Assembly: GCA_036346275.1 (NCBI GenBank) | Contig: JAYEVK010000379.1 | Location: 1-64,000, forward strand | Direction of reading: 5' to 3' | DNA: 64,000 nucleotides | Origin: Otatea glauca | Taxonomy: Eukaryota > Streptophyta > Magnoliopsida > Poales > Poaceae | Shown here: positions 34,240 to 45,268 of the stretch, piece by piece | Numbering within the stretch: position 1 is the first letter of the stretch | Layout of the letters: each line of letters starts with the position of its first letter | The notes under the pieces: model-generated | What the model was told of the DNA's origin: nothing | Databases searched by the model: none | The model's input: only the letters and a program-made list of their open reading frames with translations | Program-made: the position numbers and the translations under genes

Positions 34240-34401
34240 ATGGCCTCGGCGGCAGCGCTGAGCACTTGCGCGGGCAGCGCCGTGCTGCGACGGTGCGGTG
34301 GGGTGGCTGCAAGGCCATGGCAGCGCGAGTGGGCAAGGGCACGAGCGGCTCGAGGATGCAGGGGGTGCAAAACAGCCAGCAGCCGTGGCATTGGACAGTA
34401 G
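34240..34401 (+). CDS. Possible truncated gene start with transit-peptide-like leader
   Basis: An ATG at 34240 opens 53 codons beginning MASAAALSTCAGSAVLRRC, rich in Ala, Ser and Arg and poor in acids, as in chloroplast or mitochondrial targeting peptides. The upstream DNA (34150-34235) is rich in ccatcc and cttatc like a plant promoter and leader. The frame then runs into CAG-rich repetitive sequence (34390-34500) and stops. No known protein is recognised. It may be the 5' remnant of a gene cut off by the retrotransposon DNA that follows, or chance. Confidence 0.25.
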   Translation: MASAAALSTCAGSAVLRRCGGVAARPWQREWARARAARGCRGCKTASSRGIGQ

Positions 34402-34769
34402 AGCAGCAGCGCAATTGGTCAGCAAGGATTCAGGCAATTCAGAGCAGCCGGCGGTCGTTGCGATTGAAGAACAGAGCAGCAGCGCAATGGGCAGCACACT
34501 GAAGCTTCCTCCACACCGCAGCATGTTGATGTCAGCACAAGCGGTCTATAGCATCGATGCAGCAGGACAAAAAAGGTGGGACAATTTTTCTTCTCATATG
34601 TACATTGGTGATTAAACTAATGTATTTGTGAAAAAAAAATTGTACATCAAGTTCGGATTTCGTTTTCTTTTTTATTTAATCGGACCAATAATTTCAATAC
34701 TCTAATTAGCCGAAACAAGTTAAACTATTGTAATTTTTCTTTTTTTTTGTCAAGAGTTTAGTCCTAAAT

Positions 34770-36420
34770 ATGATGTAAAGGCTAGGAGTTAGAGTAGAAT
34801 TAAGCCCTAGACAAATCATAGATGGAGTAGGTGATGAGGGCATTCCTTCGACTACACTGACATCATCTTCCTCTTCTTTTATTATTCATAATGAGACTCC
34901 AAATATGTTTCAAGGACCAATAACAAGATCACGTGGTAAGAAACTAGCTCAAGATGTTGTGTTGCTTTTAACTAACCATAAGTTAATTTCTAATGAGAAT
35001 TGGATGTTTCCTGTGAAATTATGTGTTGAAAAATTGGCTTAGTGATGAAATTGGCATTATAAAATGGTTGTGCTCATGGCATGTGTGGTGCTTGTATATG
35101 TGTTGTTTCAGATGATTACTTGATATACGTGTGATAGTATGGTAATGATTTTGCTTGATGCAATGTGCTTGTGTGAGTGGTTGCATGGACTGATCTTGAG
35201 TTAAGTCATGGACTTGTGCTCGTACACGGTTTCATGTTTGTTCATGTGCAGGTGTTGCTTGAGGGCAAACGTGGTCGGTGATGGGACCGGAACTAGGTTT
35301 ATGGAGGAACTGATGTTTGGGACTAGGTTAAAAGAGGAACAAGGAGGAACCGAGGTCCTAGTGGTCAAGGATGTCATGTGAACCGTTCGGACTAAAGAAC
35401 GGTACACGTGAAGGCAAGTGAGTCACGCGAGAGCGGCAGATAGATCATACGCATGTATGTGTGAATTTTAGACCATGTGTGCATCTATTGGGTCACATGT
35501 CATTGGATCTGATGTGTTTACATGCATACATGTAATTTAAGGGTGGAGGAGTATAAAAAGGGAAGTACGGCAGCAGGTCAGGTTAGCCGCACAAAACGAC
35601 AGCGCGGAGCAAAAGAAGCGTCGTAGAAAAAAAAAAGATCTGCAGAGGAACCTCGGCGCAGCGCATGCGGAGGCGCAGAACCTTGTGACTGTGACTGTGA
35701 GGCAGTAGCAGTTCCGTGCGGCTGGGAGTCCGTGAGACGACAGGTTTATCTGCAACTCGAGAGTCAGCCATGCCGAAAACGAGGAGGCGTAGCTGGCAAT
35801 CGTGGCTGTAGCATAGGACGTCCAGCCGAGGTGAGATGATGGCTTAATTGCTCCCTGGCAACGCAAGTGAAAAGGCAGAAAAGAAGCAACAGCTTGAAAG
35901 ATTGAGAGAAGAAAGAAAAAGAGATATTTTGATCAAATTTAGGAATTCGTAAAAGTAATTAAGGTTTCATTGGAACTCATGTACTGACTATGTGTTTGAT
36001 TTAATCAATAGAGGTGAGTTCCGGTTTTATAGTCTGCCTATTTAATCTTGTTCTATTTCATAGTCTTATATTAATTATTCTAGATTGATCTTTTAGGTTT
36101 GATCAATTTTCGTTATTATTTGGTACAGTCAACTTGCGAAGATCTAACTCTAGATCTGTAGATTCGATTAGCTGTTTTTTGTTGGGTTAGTTTTGAAATT
36201 TAATCTAGTTTCTACGGTCCAAATTTTACGTCAATCCAACGGTGGGATCTTCGGAAATTTCTGTTTTAGTAAACATATATCAATCTGTTTTTGTGAAAAC
36301 CGAAACAATATTTCATAATCCGTTTAGGGGTGTTTTGAGAATCACTAAAAAATTGATTTTAGCTTCAGCACAATCATTCACCCCCCTCTGATTGCTATGT
36401 TAGTGTATATCGATCCTACA
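34770..36420 (+). mobile_element. LTR-retrotransposon 3' fragment
   Basis: A plus-strand frame ending at TAG (35040) reads GPITRSRGKKLAQDV, as at the C-terminal end of plant retrotransposon polyproteins. What follows looks like a 3' LTR: a TATA box (tataaaa, 35552-35558), a transcribed-looking GA-rich segment, and an end with ttcacccccctctgattg and then tatcgatcctaca at 36420. The left LTR boundary is not resolved and no upstream pol is present. The LTR end resembles SIRE/Angela-type copia elements, while the ORF tail is also found in gypsy elements, so the superfamily is left open. Confidence 0.5.
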
Positions 36421-36461
36421 TTTCCTTTAGCAACTACATTTTGCGTTCTTAGATATGAATG

Positions 36462-37032
36462 TGTTGGAATATGGTGTGTCCAGCAGGAGGAGAGAGAGGA
36501 CGGACACTAAAAGAAGATAACAAGAGTATTGTTAACACTGGGAAACACAAAGGACCACTCGGAGGCATGGATCAAGCCAACTCCATGCGGCCTATGAGGC
36601 CCATACATGGCCCATGCGCACTGTTCACACATTGCTTTTCCCACATGCACTGTTCATATGTATTGTTCTCCGCCCCCACCCCTAGATATAGATGTGCCTC
36701 ATCCATTGTAAAGGATAACTATAAATTTTCAAATTAAAAGAAATAATCTTGATTCTATAGCTTGTGCCCTAATGCCTCTATTAGAATAGAGAGTTCCAAT
36801 CTAAAATTTATCCTCGTCGTTCTTGCAACTTTTTCAGAGTGATTGTAAGGAAGCGTATGTCTACTTTCGCGTGGTCAAATAGACGAGGATCGAAGCGTGT
36901 TCTTGAACGAATTCACGTGTCGCAGGTTGCCGTATCGAGATGGTAGTTGGCACCATTGTTCGTCAGGGTTCACGAATCCGAGTTATCATATTCGTCATCA
37001 CAAGATCGGGCCAACCCCCGTATCAGTGGGCC
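36462..37032 (+). repeat. Candidate copia LTR with degenerate primer site
   Basis: The segment starts tgttggaatatgg, has repeated gcactgttcac motifs and ctagatatagatg as a TATA-like site, and ends near ccaacccccgtatcag at 37011-37026. That end resembles a decayed initiator tRNA-Met primer site (gtatcag kept). These features match LTRs of grass copia elements. No second LTR or internal coding region follows, so it may be an LTR fragment. Confidence 0.4.
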
Positions 37033-38073
37033 ACTTTGGCTACAACCCATATGTTCGCTATATATTTGTGTTCCCCTTTTGTAAAATTCAAAGTTGAAGT
37101 TATGATATAGATATATGAAATAAAGAGAAATCCTTAAGACATGATCGTATGTGCGAGTTGATGGGAGTTATTTTGCCATGAAGGAGAGAGATCAAGAGAG
37201 TTGAGGGAGTTTGATCTTTGGGCAAGTTGAAAACACATCATTTATAGATTGTGTTAACGTCTTGTTCCTGCAATTCTATCTTTTTAAATTGGTTCATAAG
37301 ATTGCATGTATGTAACTGTGAAAGATCGGATATCTGATGCATCCTGCTAATTGATCCGTATCATTATGCATATATGTCTTCAACACTAGAACGACCATGC
37401 ATATTGTTAAGAGCATTAGTTAGCATAGAACAATAATGCATTACTGAATATGCTAGCTAAGCACAATTGCTTAAGAAGAGTACCGTCAACAGTTCAGTGT
37501 AAGACTTGATGAACCCGTAACCATGGAAATCATTCCCAATGCTCCCAGAAGCTTTCTCTGCTACTAAATGATTTTGTGTTGCTCTGATTTCATTTTCTTG
37601 TTGTTTGCAATAAAAGTAATTAGATTATATTTGAACGGTCAAGCACAAGTCAAACCAAGTAATTTATTTTTAGAATACGAGAAACATACTGTAGATAATT
37701 GTTGTGTTGTTGTAACTTAGGTCGGTCCTTTCTTTCTTGTGTTGCCTATCAATCCAAATTAGCTCTCTTTGAGCATCTTTTCTGGACTTTTTTTCTTTAG
37801 ATGTGCACAGCTCAAAGGCTATTATTGAGTGCATTCTCAATTAAAATACAACATTCTTCAGAGCTGGCTGCTTGAGTGGCCAAAATGACAAATTTGCGCG
37901 AGTGAAATTTGTAGCTGAGAACGGCATCCAACATAGGATTTTCAACAACATTCCTTTTCCCCGACTGTCCTAAATAATTCCACACCGTGCTTCTCCAGTC
38001 CATTGCTTCAAAATGTAATGTGCCGGTTCGATCCTCATTTGAAGCTGCATTGATCTGATTTCTCTCCTGGGTT
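37033..38073. other. Intergenic DNA, nothing recognised
   Basis: This AT-rich stretch has only one noticeable frame, 63 codons on the minus strand at 37812-38003 (MDWRSTVWNYLGQSG...). It has no recognised domain and may be a transposon remnant. Confidence 0.4.
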
Positions 38074-38089
38074 CACTACTACACAAAAG

Positions 38090-38510
38090 GCCATCACAGG
38101 CGGTTCACAAACTATATCACAGACGGTTTTATGAGCCGTTTGTATCGAAATGTCAGTGATGACAAAGAGTCATCACAGACAGTTTGCAACTGTCAGTGAA
38201 AAAACTCATCACAGACGATTCTAAATTAGAACCGTATGTGATGTAGCATTATCACAGACGGTCTGTGATGAGATTATAATTCCAGACAATTCTAAGGAAT
38301 AACCGTCTGTGAAGATCCCCTCATCACAGACGGTTTCAATATGGAGCCGTCTGAGATGGTGACCTCATCACAGACGGTTCCTAATTGGAACCGTCTGTGA
38401 TGTAGTAACAACACAGACGGTTCCAAAATGGAACATTCTGTGATGATACTACATGACAGATGATTCCAAATTTGGAACCGTTTGTGTTGAGTCTTCGAAA
38501 CGTCTGTGAT
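38090..38510. repeat. CACTA-1 subterminal repeats
   Basis: About a dozen copies of tcacagacggtt occur in both orientations. Adjacent opposite copies form hairpins; 38368-38400 has perfect 13-bp arms (tcacagacggttc) around 7 bases. Such repeats are the usual binding sites of CACTA-encoded proteins. Confidence 0.9.
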
Positions 38511-38829
38511 GTTAATTTTTTATTTTTTTACTAAATTTTAATTTATTGGCTAGCCTCAGGAAATGCTAGCCATGCCCTCTGAAATAAAAGGCAGTACACA
38601 GCATCAGCAGCATATTATTATGACATACATTTAAAAAATGAACTCCAAACATATGTTACACAACATACAGCGCATCCATTTCATAAATCAACTCAGATCG
38701 CACATTACAACATATGTACAACGCATCTATTTCAGAAATCAACTAATATATATACTAACTAATTGGATTCAGAACTACAAATGACAAATTCACAGCATAA
38801 GGTTCACAAATTAATTAATTCTGAATGCA

Positions 38830-39165
38830 TGGCAGGTAACAAATTCACAACTCATCAGTTGAGCCCTGAGTAGCATCTGTCCTTTGGATGTAAGACCTCA
38901 CGCAGTAAGAAGGCACAGAGGTGTCCTCGAATAATTAGCAGGTTAGCCTTTTCCAATGTAGATTTAGCGTATTGCCAAGCCATCGATGAGAAGATTAAAG
39001 TCTTGCGTGAATATAAATTGATAAGTGAAGATAATTGTTGCAAGATTGACAGACCTCTATATCATTGGTATTGTGTGAACCAACGAAGAGTCCCATGTTG
39101 TGGTAAACGTAGAATATATATAGGTCAGTGCCCTTTGGCTGCTGGTGGCACTGCCAAAACATAAT
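38830..39165 (-). pseudogene. CACTA-1 Ulp1-like protease tail, catalytic block lost
   Basis: The minus strand reads FWQCHQQPKGTDLYIFYVYH, then NMGLFVGSHNTNDIEV. The corresponding block in CACTA-2 and at 2425 has LCG followed by Cys four residues on; here both Cys positions are Tyr. The protease would be inactive. Confidence 0.6.
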
Positions 39166-39599
39166 AGGCTAATTAGTTTCTAAGGTATTATTATGGAGTG
39201 TAAGGATTATTGTATACTATCGGATACCGAAAAGTTATAAGTATGCTTTAGAGTCGCTGGGCCACCCTTCTTGTGTCTCCCTCCCCTATATAACTACGAG
39301 TAGAACCCAATGAAACCTACACAATTATGTCTCATAGTCACTGAACCTACCTTCGAGGTGCGATATATAGTCCAAATCAATAAGTGTAGCATCTGGACGA
39401 ATGAGCCAGCATTACTTTTTCAACGTACTCGTGGACGGCTTGTATATTTTCGTTTATGGTTTGTTTGGACACCATGTGTGGGTCAACGAAACCCACACGA
39501 TTGTTTCCTTGCGTCTGCTTCCATGGTCATGCATCTACATATACAAAATCAAGGATCATATATATATATATATGACATTTATATATACATGGTGATTGC

Positions 39600-41650
39600 A
39601 CACACTTACAATGTCCAGCATCTTATGAATGAGGCATCGAGTGCTCTGAGGTTGTACAGATCGAACAAGTCGGAGAAGCCGACCACGAAGATGCTACCTA
39701 AAAGCCGGTGTAAGAAATGCTCCTCCTTGAAGCAAACCGAGATACTCGATGTCTGTTGTGACACCAGCTTGTTGGCTTGTTGCATGTACCAATCTTGCAA
39801 TCTAAGCAAGATATGTAAGCATCTTCTTGGTCTCATCCGGTACGAATGGTTACCCCAGCTCGAATTGCCGCACCAATATGGCAAACGGAGAGTTACGGGC
39901 TGACGTGGTCCATTTTGATTTACCCTTATTTCCACCTCCCCTTCTACCAAATATCGTCTTCACATGAGACGATTGGTCCCGAACTGCAGTAACGGTCTAT
40001 GCCTGACGGCACACGGTAGCCGATTTGGTGGGCTCCTTCGGTGCATCACATGGCTCCAGTAGTGCTGGTAGCTCCGGCGCATCATGTGGCTCTAGTAGTG
40101 CTTGTAGCTTCGATGCTCCTGGACGGGCGTCGAAGGAGATGTCCTTCTTGGACCACTGGATGAATGTGCCGATGGCATTCTCTACTGTGACGATCTCATC
40201 GTTTGGGGGCATCTCCAGCGTGATGGCCTTACAAATTTCATGTACACCGTCGACATGGACCTTCGCGTAGCCCAACTTTAAAGTACGATCGTGCACAATC
40301 ACCCCTGCACCGGATGCATACACGTGTCCACAAGCAGCCTACAGGAGAACAAAGTCGTTGGCAAACCTCACTTGTAAATTGCACGGTGTGGCCATCTACA
40401 CATGGGTACAAAAGTAATTAGCTAACACATCCAACATTAAAGTCTATCTAAGGAGCATTGCAGACATGTTACCATGGTATCGTCAGGAGGAAATCTGTCT
40501 TCATCCATATTCGTCTCAGGGGCGGACACGCAGCTGCTCCGATGGTTGGTTGGGCTGAACTGTGCATGTGCTTCTTGTGCTTGCACGTTCCATGCCTGCC
40601 TCTCCGCAACCGCCCTTTACTCCATCCTTTCCTCAAGGCTTCGTAGCTGACTATCGAACTGCACTTTGAGCCTTTCCTCAACCCTTTCCTCAATCAGGGC
40701 TACTAGCCGTTCCTCACGCTCGGTTTTGCTTCTCTTCCTACTCCGGTACATGTTTGAGTCATGTGGGAATCCTATTTTCTAGAGAACGAAAACACCTAGG
40801 CCTCGGGTGCGACCCGGGTACTCTATGTTTCCCAAGGCATTGGAGAGTATGTCTTTTTCTCTGTCCGAAGTGAAAGAGCCCTGGGAAGATTCCGTGCTCA
40901 ATGATATTAGGCGTTGGGCCACGTCCTCATCAGCGGAGTTTGCAAAGGACACGCCGCCCGAAGAAGTGGGATGTGACCTCGCTCTTACCCAGTTTCGGGC
41001 ATGCAGGTCTACGATCGAGGCAAACGGTGGCGTGACCTCCTTCTGGACTGCTTCGTCGTCCTCCCTCGTCCATTGCGCGATCTTGCCCGCGTACCCTATT
41101 GAGCCGAGTCTATGTGGGTGAGTGTTTTTTGACTGGCGATCTTATGCGCCGCACTTTGAAACACGAACTCTTCCATCGTCTTCAACTCAACAAATCGTCC
41201 CCAGACGTCTTCAAAGATGAACCCGTACTTCTGGAACGGAGTCATTTCCTTATTGACGTAATTAATGACGAGGACGCTCTTGAAGTTCTTCCACGCCTTT
41301 CCCGCCACTAGCAACGTGTACCGTCGTAGTGCAGGCATGACGTCTTATGGAAGCTCGAACAACGCGAATATTTCTGTTACCAGGTTATCGCGCTCATCAT
41401 CTGTCAACGTCTTCCATGAAGGATAGGTGATGGGGACCCTTTCACGCCCAATGATCCCGCACATGGTCCGGAAAGCTGTCGCAGCCTTTGGACGCGCGGT
41501 AGGAGCCCCATCATGCGGATCAACCACCGTGATGGTGTATCAGCTCTGAGGCCTTTTACTAAGCCCTCTTGGTCCGCGCCTGTTTCCTCCTACGTTGGGC
41601 GCGTCATCAAATCCATTCGGCCGCGAGGATTGAGGGGACACCATCTTGTA
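39600..41650 (-). pseudogene. CACTA-1 second gene: Transposase_24-like protein
   Basis: From an ATG near 41643 the minus strand reads MVSPQSSRPNGFDDA, a stop, then CGIIGRERVPITYPSWKTL and ALFELP, a further in-frame stop (41345), then AGKAWKNFKSVLVINYVNK and MTPFQKYGFIFEDVWGRFVE. The last part matches the plant En/Spm family domain known as Transposase_24. Around 40260-40320 the segment HDRTLKLGYAKVHVDGV resembles the short domain (DUF8039-type) that follows in such proteins. A Ulp1-like tail ends the gene at 38.8-39.2 kb. Several in-frame stops make it a pseudogene. CACTA-2 lacks this gene body by deletion. Confidence 0.6.
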
Positions 41651-42159
41651 TGATGCAAGGCTAAGAGTAGGTAAGTTAAGAGAAGCAAATTTTAATTAAG
41701 AGTAGGTAAGTTAAACACACCAGTAAACAATTAAGATAACAAAGTGTATTTAGCTAAGCATCTAAATAGCACATCTACTGATATAACAATCTGTGCATGG
41801 ATCAGAAAACCAGAATGCTATGACTGATAGCACAATCAAGATTAAACCAGAAGCTAGTATATATAATGAAGTGCTGACAGAAAGGTAATAACAGTCAAGA
41901 ACAAGCTATTAGCCAAATATACTCTAATCAATGAATGAATCTACACTTTTCAGCGTATAAGTCTATGGTTCAAAGCCTAGTTCACGGAAATAAATATTCT
42001 ACAATACCCATTATCATCATCGAGCAAGTAAGGCAACAAAAAACAGAGAGCAATTCTCAGAAAACTCATTGAGGAATAGTACTCAAAAAGCTATTCGGAT
42101 GTTAGGGCAAGGCGCAATAGAAAATTGCTATCCCAGAAAACTGAACCCTTTGGACCATG

Positions 42160-42390
42160 AACACAGAGGGTATGGGGGAGGGAGGAGGGTGTTGCCGAGG
42201 GGGGAGGGCGCGACCGGGAGTCGTCGCTAAGTGGGGAGGGCACCGCCGAGGGGGGAGGGCACGGGGGAGGGAGGAGGGCACCACCGAGGAGGGAGAGTGC
42301 GGCCGGGAGTCGCCGCCAATTGGGGAGGGCGCCGCCAAGGGGGAGGGCACGGGGGAGGGAGGAGGGCGTCGCCGAGTGGGAGCGCTAGGG
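42160..42390. repeat. G-rich imperfect tandem repeat
   Basis: The plus strand is rich in gggag and gagggg runs with a loose period near 115 bp (two copies of ggccgggagtcgccgcc-like blocks). On the minus strand it would encode Pro/Ser-rich sequence at the 5' side of the Transposase_24-like gene. Confidence 0.6.
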
Positions 42391-42569
42391 TTGCAAACTG
42401 AGAGTGTGTGGGACTTAGTGAATGACAAGCATGAGGCAAGGGACTTAGCGCGGTAGAAGGGCATCCGGATGGTTACAGGCTTGAACCGTCAGGATAAAGT
42501 CATCCTGCACGATCTAAGCTCGAACAAATGCAGGATGAGCGATTTTTTTTGTCAATATTTATTTAAGTT

Positions 42570-42768
42570 TGTGTCATTAATTATAATACATACATACATC
42601 TCATTAATTTTAATCAATACATATATCACATTAATTATAATACAAATATCTCATTAATTATAATACATACATACATCACATTAATTATAATACATACATC
42701 TCATTAATTTTAATCAATACATCTAACTAATTATAATTAGTGTACATCTCATTAATTATAATACAAAC
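42570..42768. repeat. AT-rich short tandem repeats
   Basis: Units of about 22-25 bp built from tcattaattataatacatac are repeated about eight times with variation. The same array, shorter, stands at 49732-49835 in CACTA-2. Confidence 0.8.
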
Positions 42769-42769
42769 A

Positions 42770-43200
42770 TGCATCTCATTAATTATTTTTTTTACAAAAA
42801 TTACCCCTTCACGATGATCAACACGTGTGTAGCTCGCTTCCTCAGGTTGGTCTTCCTGGATCGTGACACCGGTACCAACAGGAGGCAACTCGTCAAACTG
42901 GTTGTATTCTTCCTCATCTACCACATTCTCAACTCCGACAATCCTCCTTTTTCCCTGAAGAACAACGTGCCGCTTCTTGTTGAATGGGTCGGGAGCCTCC
43001 CCTCATGGCGGGATCGAGGCACACCTATCGGTTCGACCTAAGCCATGTAATCCACGCAGAATTCGATGACCTCTTCGGTTGCATAACCTTCGATAATGCT
43101 ACCCTCCGGTCGAGATCGATTCCGTACGTAGGACTTGAGAATTCCCTTGTACCTCTCGAACGGGTACATGCTACGTAGGAATACAGACCCGCACATCTTT
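42770..43200 (-). pseudogene. CACTA-1 TNP2 transposase C-terminal remnant
   Basis: The minus strand reads VDEEEYNQFDELPP and TRVDHREGVIFVK, as at the end of grass CACTA transposases, and matches CACTA-2 at 49880-50066. Compared with CACTA-2, about 600 bp (equivalent to 50092-50692) are deleted at gggtcgg. The similarity ends at about 43206. Confidence 0.7.
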
Positions 43201-43261
43201 ATCTTTAAGATGGATATTTATTTAAACTACATTATTAAATTAAGGAGAGGAGCGTCACAAT

Positions 43262-43930
43262 TAGGGGTGGGCAAGTTTTAACCGAAACCAAACCGAATTA
43301 ACTAAAAAATTGGTTTTTTGGTTTTTGGTTTGGTTTGTATTTCTACTCTATTCGGTTTTCGGTACTCGGTTTGGTTTTTTAATCTCCAAAACCGAACTAA
43401 CCTTGTAGCCCTGGCTCAGTGGCTCCATTCGGTCAATTCAATCGATCATTCCCCATTTCCCCGCCCGCACAGGTCGCATCGTCCCCTCGCCTCCCTCCCT
43501 CGCCACCGCCGGTGCGCCGCCTCCCTCCCTCATCTCCCTCTCGCACGGCCACGCCCCCACCGCCTTCCTCCCTCTCTGGCTCTCCCCGCGCGAGGCTCCC
43601 TCCCGCCCTCTCCGCCCCCTCGTGGCAGACAGGCCGCCACTGACCAGGTACCTCTCCTGTTTTCTGTGTGTTTTGTGAGTTCTTGATGTCATGGCGGTGG
43701 CGGCATTGCTTGGTGTGTGCGGCGACGGTGGGCGTGGGCCGGAGGCCGCGGCCGAGGCAGGGTCCGTGGCGGCATGGGCGCGAGCTAGCAGATCGATCTG
43801 GTGGCTTGGAGAGCTTCGGTGAACCGAAAAACCGAACCGGATTTTTTTTCGGTTAATTCGGTTCGGTTTGGTTAACAGTTTTCGAAAACCGAATTTTTTT
43901 AAAACCGAATTAACCGAATGCTTACCCCTA
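43262..43930. mobile_element. Non-autonomous hAT element, 669 bp, with 8-bp TSD
   Basis: The ends are TAGGGGTGGGCAAG and, inverted, TAGGGGTAAGCA. The 8-bp sequence gtcacaat stands on both sides (43254-43261 and 43931-43938), which is diagnostic for hAT insertion. The arms are AT-rich with many ggttcggtt/aaccgaacc motifs in inverted arrangement. The centre (about 43430-43800) is very GC-rich and unlike the arms. No transposase is encoded. Confidence 0.9.
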
Positions 43931-43938
43931 GTCACAAT

Positions 43939-45268
43939 AAATTTATTTGGTGAACAAGGCAGTGCCGGAACATGGCCATGCATTCTGCTGTGTGCTCATT
44001 CTACTTTTAAAATTTTTTTTTTGAAGCAAACCCATTTCTTTTTAGAGTAGAAGCAAACTCATTTTACTATTTGAGTTTGACACATCCTTCCGTACTGGGT
44101 GATTCAACAAGGTAGAAAAGCCTTGTACATCTGTACATCTCAACTAAATATTAAACTCTTGATACGCTTTGTATGATGCAGGTGTATACTTGATAAATTC
44201 CTATTAGTTTCAATAAAAATGTATTTCATAATGCCTTCTAATTTGATAATCTACTAGTTTTCAGATGTGCGGGAGGGGGCTTTATCACAAGATTTCTTCT
44301 GAAATTTCGTGGTTTGTCAGCAAAGCATTGAGTTTTTTTTTTCCGATACAATATTGAGTTGACTCCACTCCATGATGTGAATCAACAACGAAGGTCTTGT
44401 ATGCATGCACGTGTCCTTTCCCAGGACTAGTCTAACACAACGAGCTAGAGCGAATAGAACGGCCGTTTATGTCTTACAGGTAATTAAGTTCTAATAACTT
44501 TTGTACGGTGAGCAACTAGCAGGATCAAATGCAAGAGCTTCCCTGCTCATATGTTGATCGGCAAACCTGACCTCTGAGAACTCATATCAATAGGACTGCA
44601 TAAAACAAAATAAATAAAGGGATGGCAGGACCGCACAGGAGCTCATATCTCAATATCTCATCATTTAGTACCCAAAACGTTTACCCATGAGCTCAATCCT
44701 GCTCATATGACTAGGAATCATACATCTGAATTACAGAGACAAGATAGAAAGGAGGCCAATGCATACTCAACAAGTCTAACATGCTAGATAGCTTGCTGCT
44801 TGCAACCACTGGACCTACACCAGAAGAATAATATTCCAGCAATTATTTTTTACTGAGCAACGTTACAGCCCGGATGCAGACTCGGCAATCTTGGAGTCAA
44901 TATACAACACTGTATTAGAATGCCGATTTGGGTTAACAATTGAGTTGGCATCTTACATAGGAATAACAAGGCGTAAATGGATGGTGCCAGGCCTCTTGCT
45001 CCGCCCGTGGACAGAAACACTTGACAACAAGAATTAGTTACTTGGCAATCATCTCCAGAATAGCACCAATCATGATAATTTTGCATCAGAAAGGAAAAGT
45101 TCCCTCGAGAGAGGGGCCACTAGACTTTAGATATCAAATGATGAGTTATCAGCCTACAAAATGCTACAGTCTGTGTTAGCTAACAAGGCAAGTAGATTCC
45201 GAACATGTCCTTACAGGAACTGCAGGCAAAAAAAAAAAAATCCAAGGACAGCAGGACAATAGGTGCAA
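43939..45268. other. Intergenic DNA and probable 3' UTR
   Basis: No gene is recognised. The last 100-200 bp before 45268 are probably the 3' UTR of the minus-strand gene that ends at 45269. Confidence 0.4.

Larger units (their letters stand above)
38074..43206 (-). mobile_element. CACTA-1: CACTA (En/Spm) DNA transposon, right end missing
   Basis: The left end begins CACTACTACACAAAAGG and is followed by a dense block of subterminal repeats. Inside, the minus strand carries the tail of a TNP2-type transposase (42770-43200), then a second gene with Transposase_24-like and Ulp1-like parts (about 41650-38830). The sequence is collinear with CACTA-2 but stops matching at about 43206. The right TIR and most of the transposase are absent. 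It is a decayed, immobile copy. Confidence 0.85.

Noticed and set aside
43318..43686. 122-codon Pro/Arg-rich frame in the hAT element
   Set aside because: It is compositional, starts in the TIR-proximal arm and has no domain. The segment is described as a GC-rich core instead.
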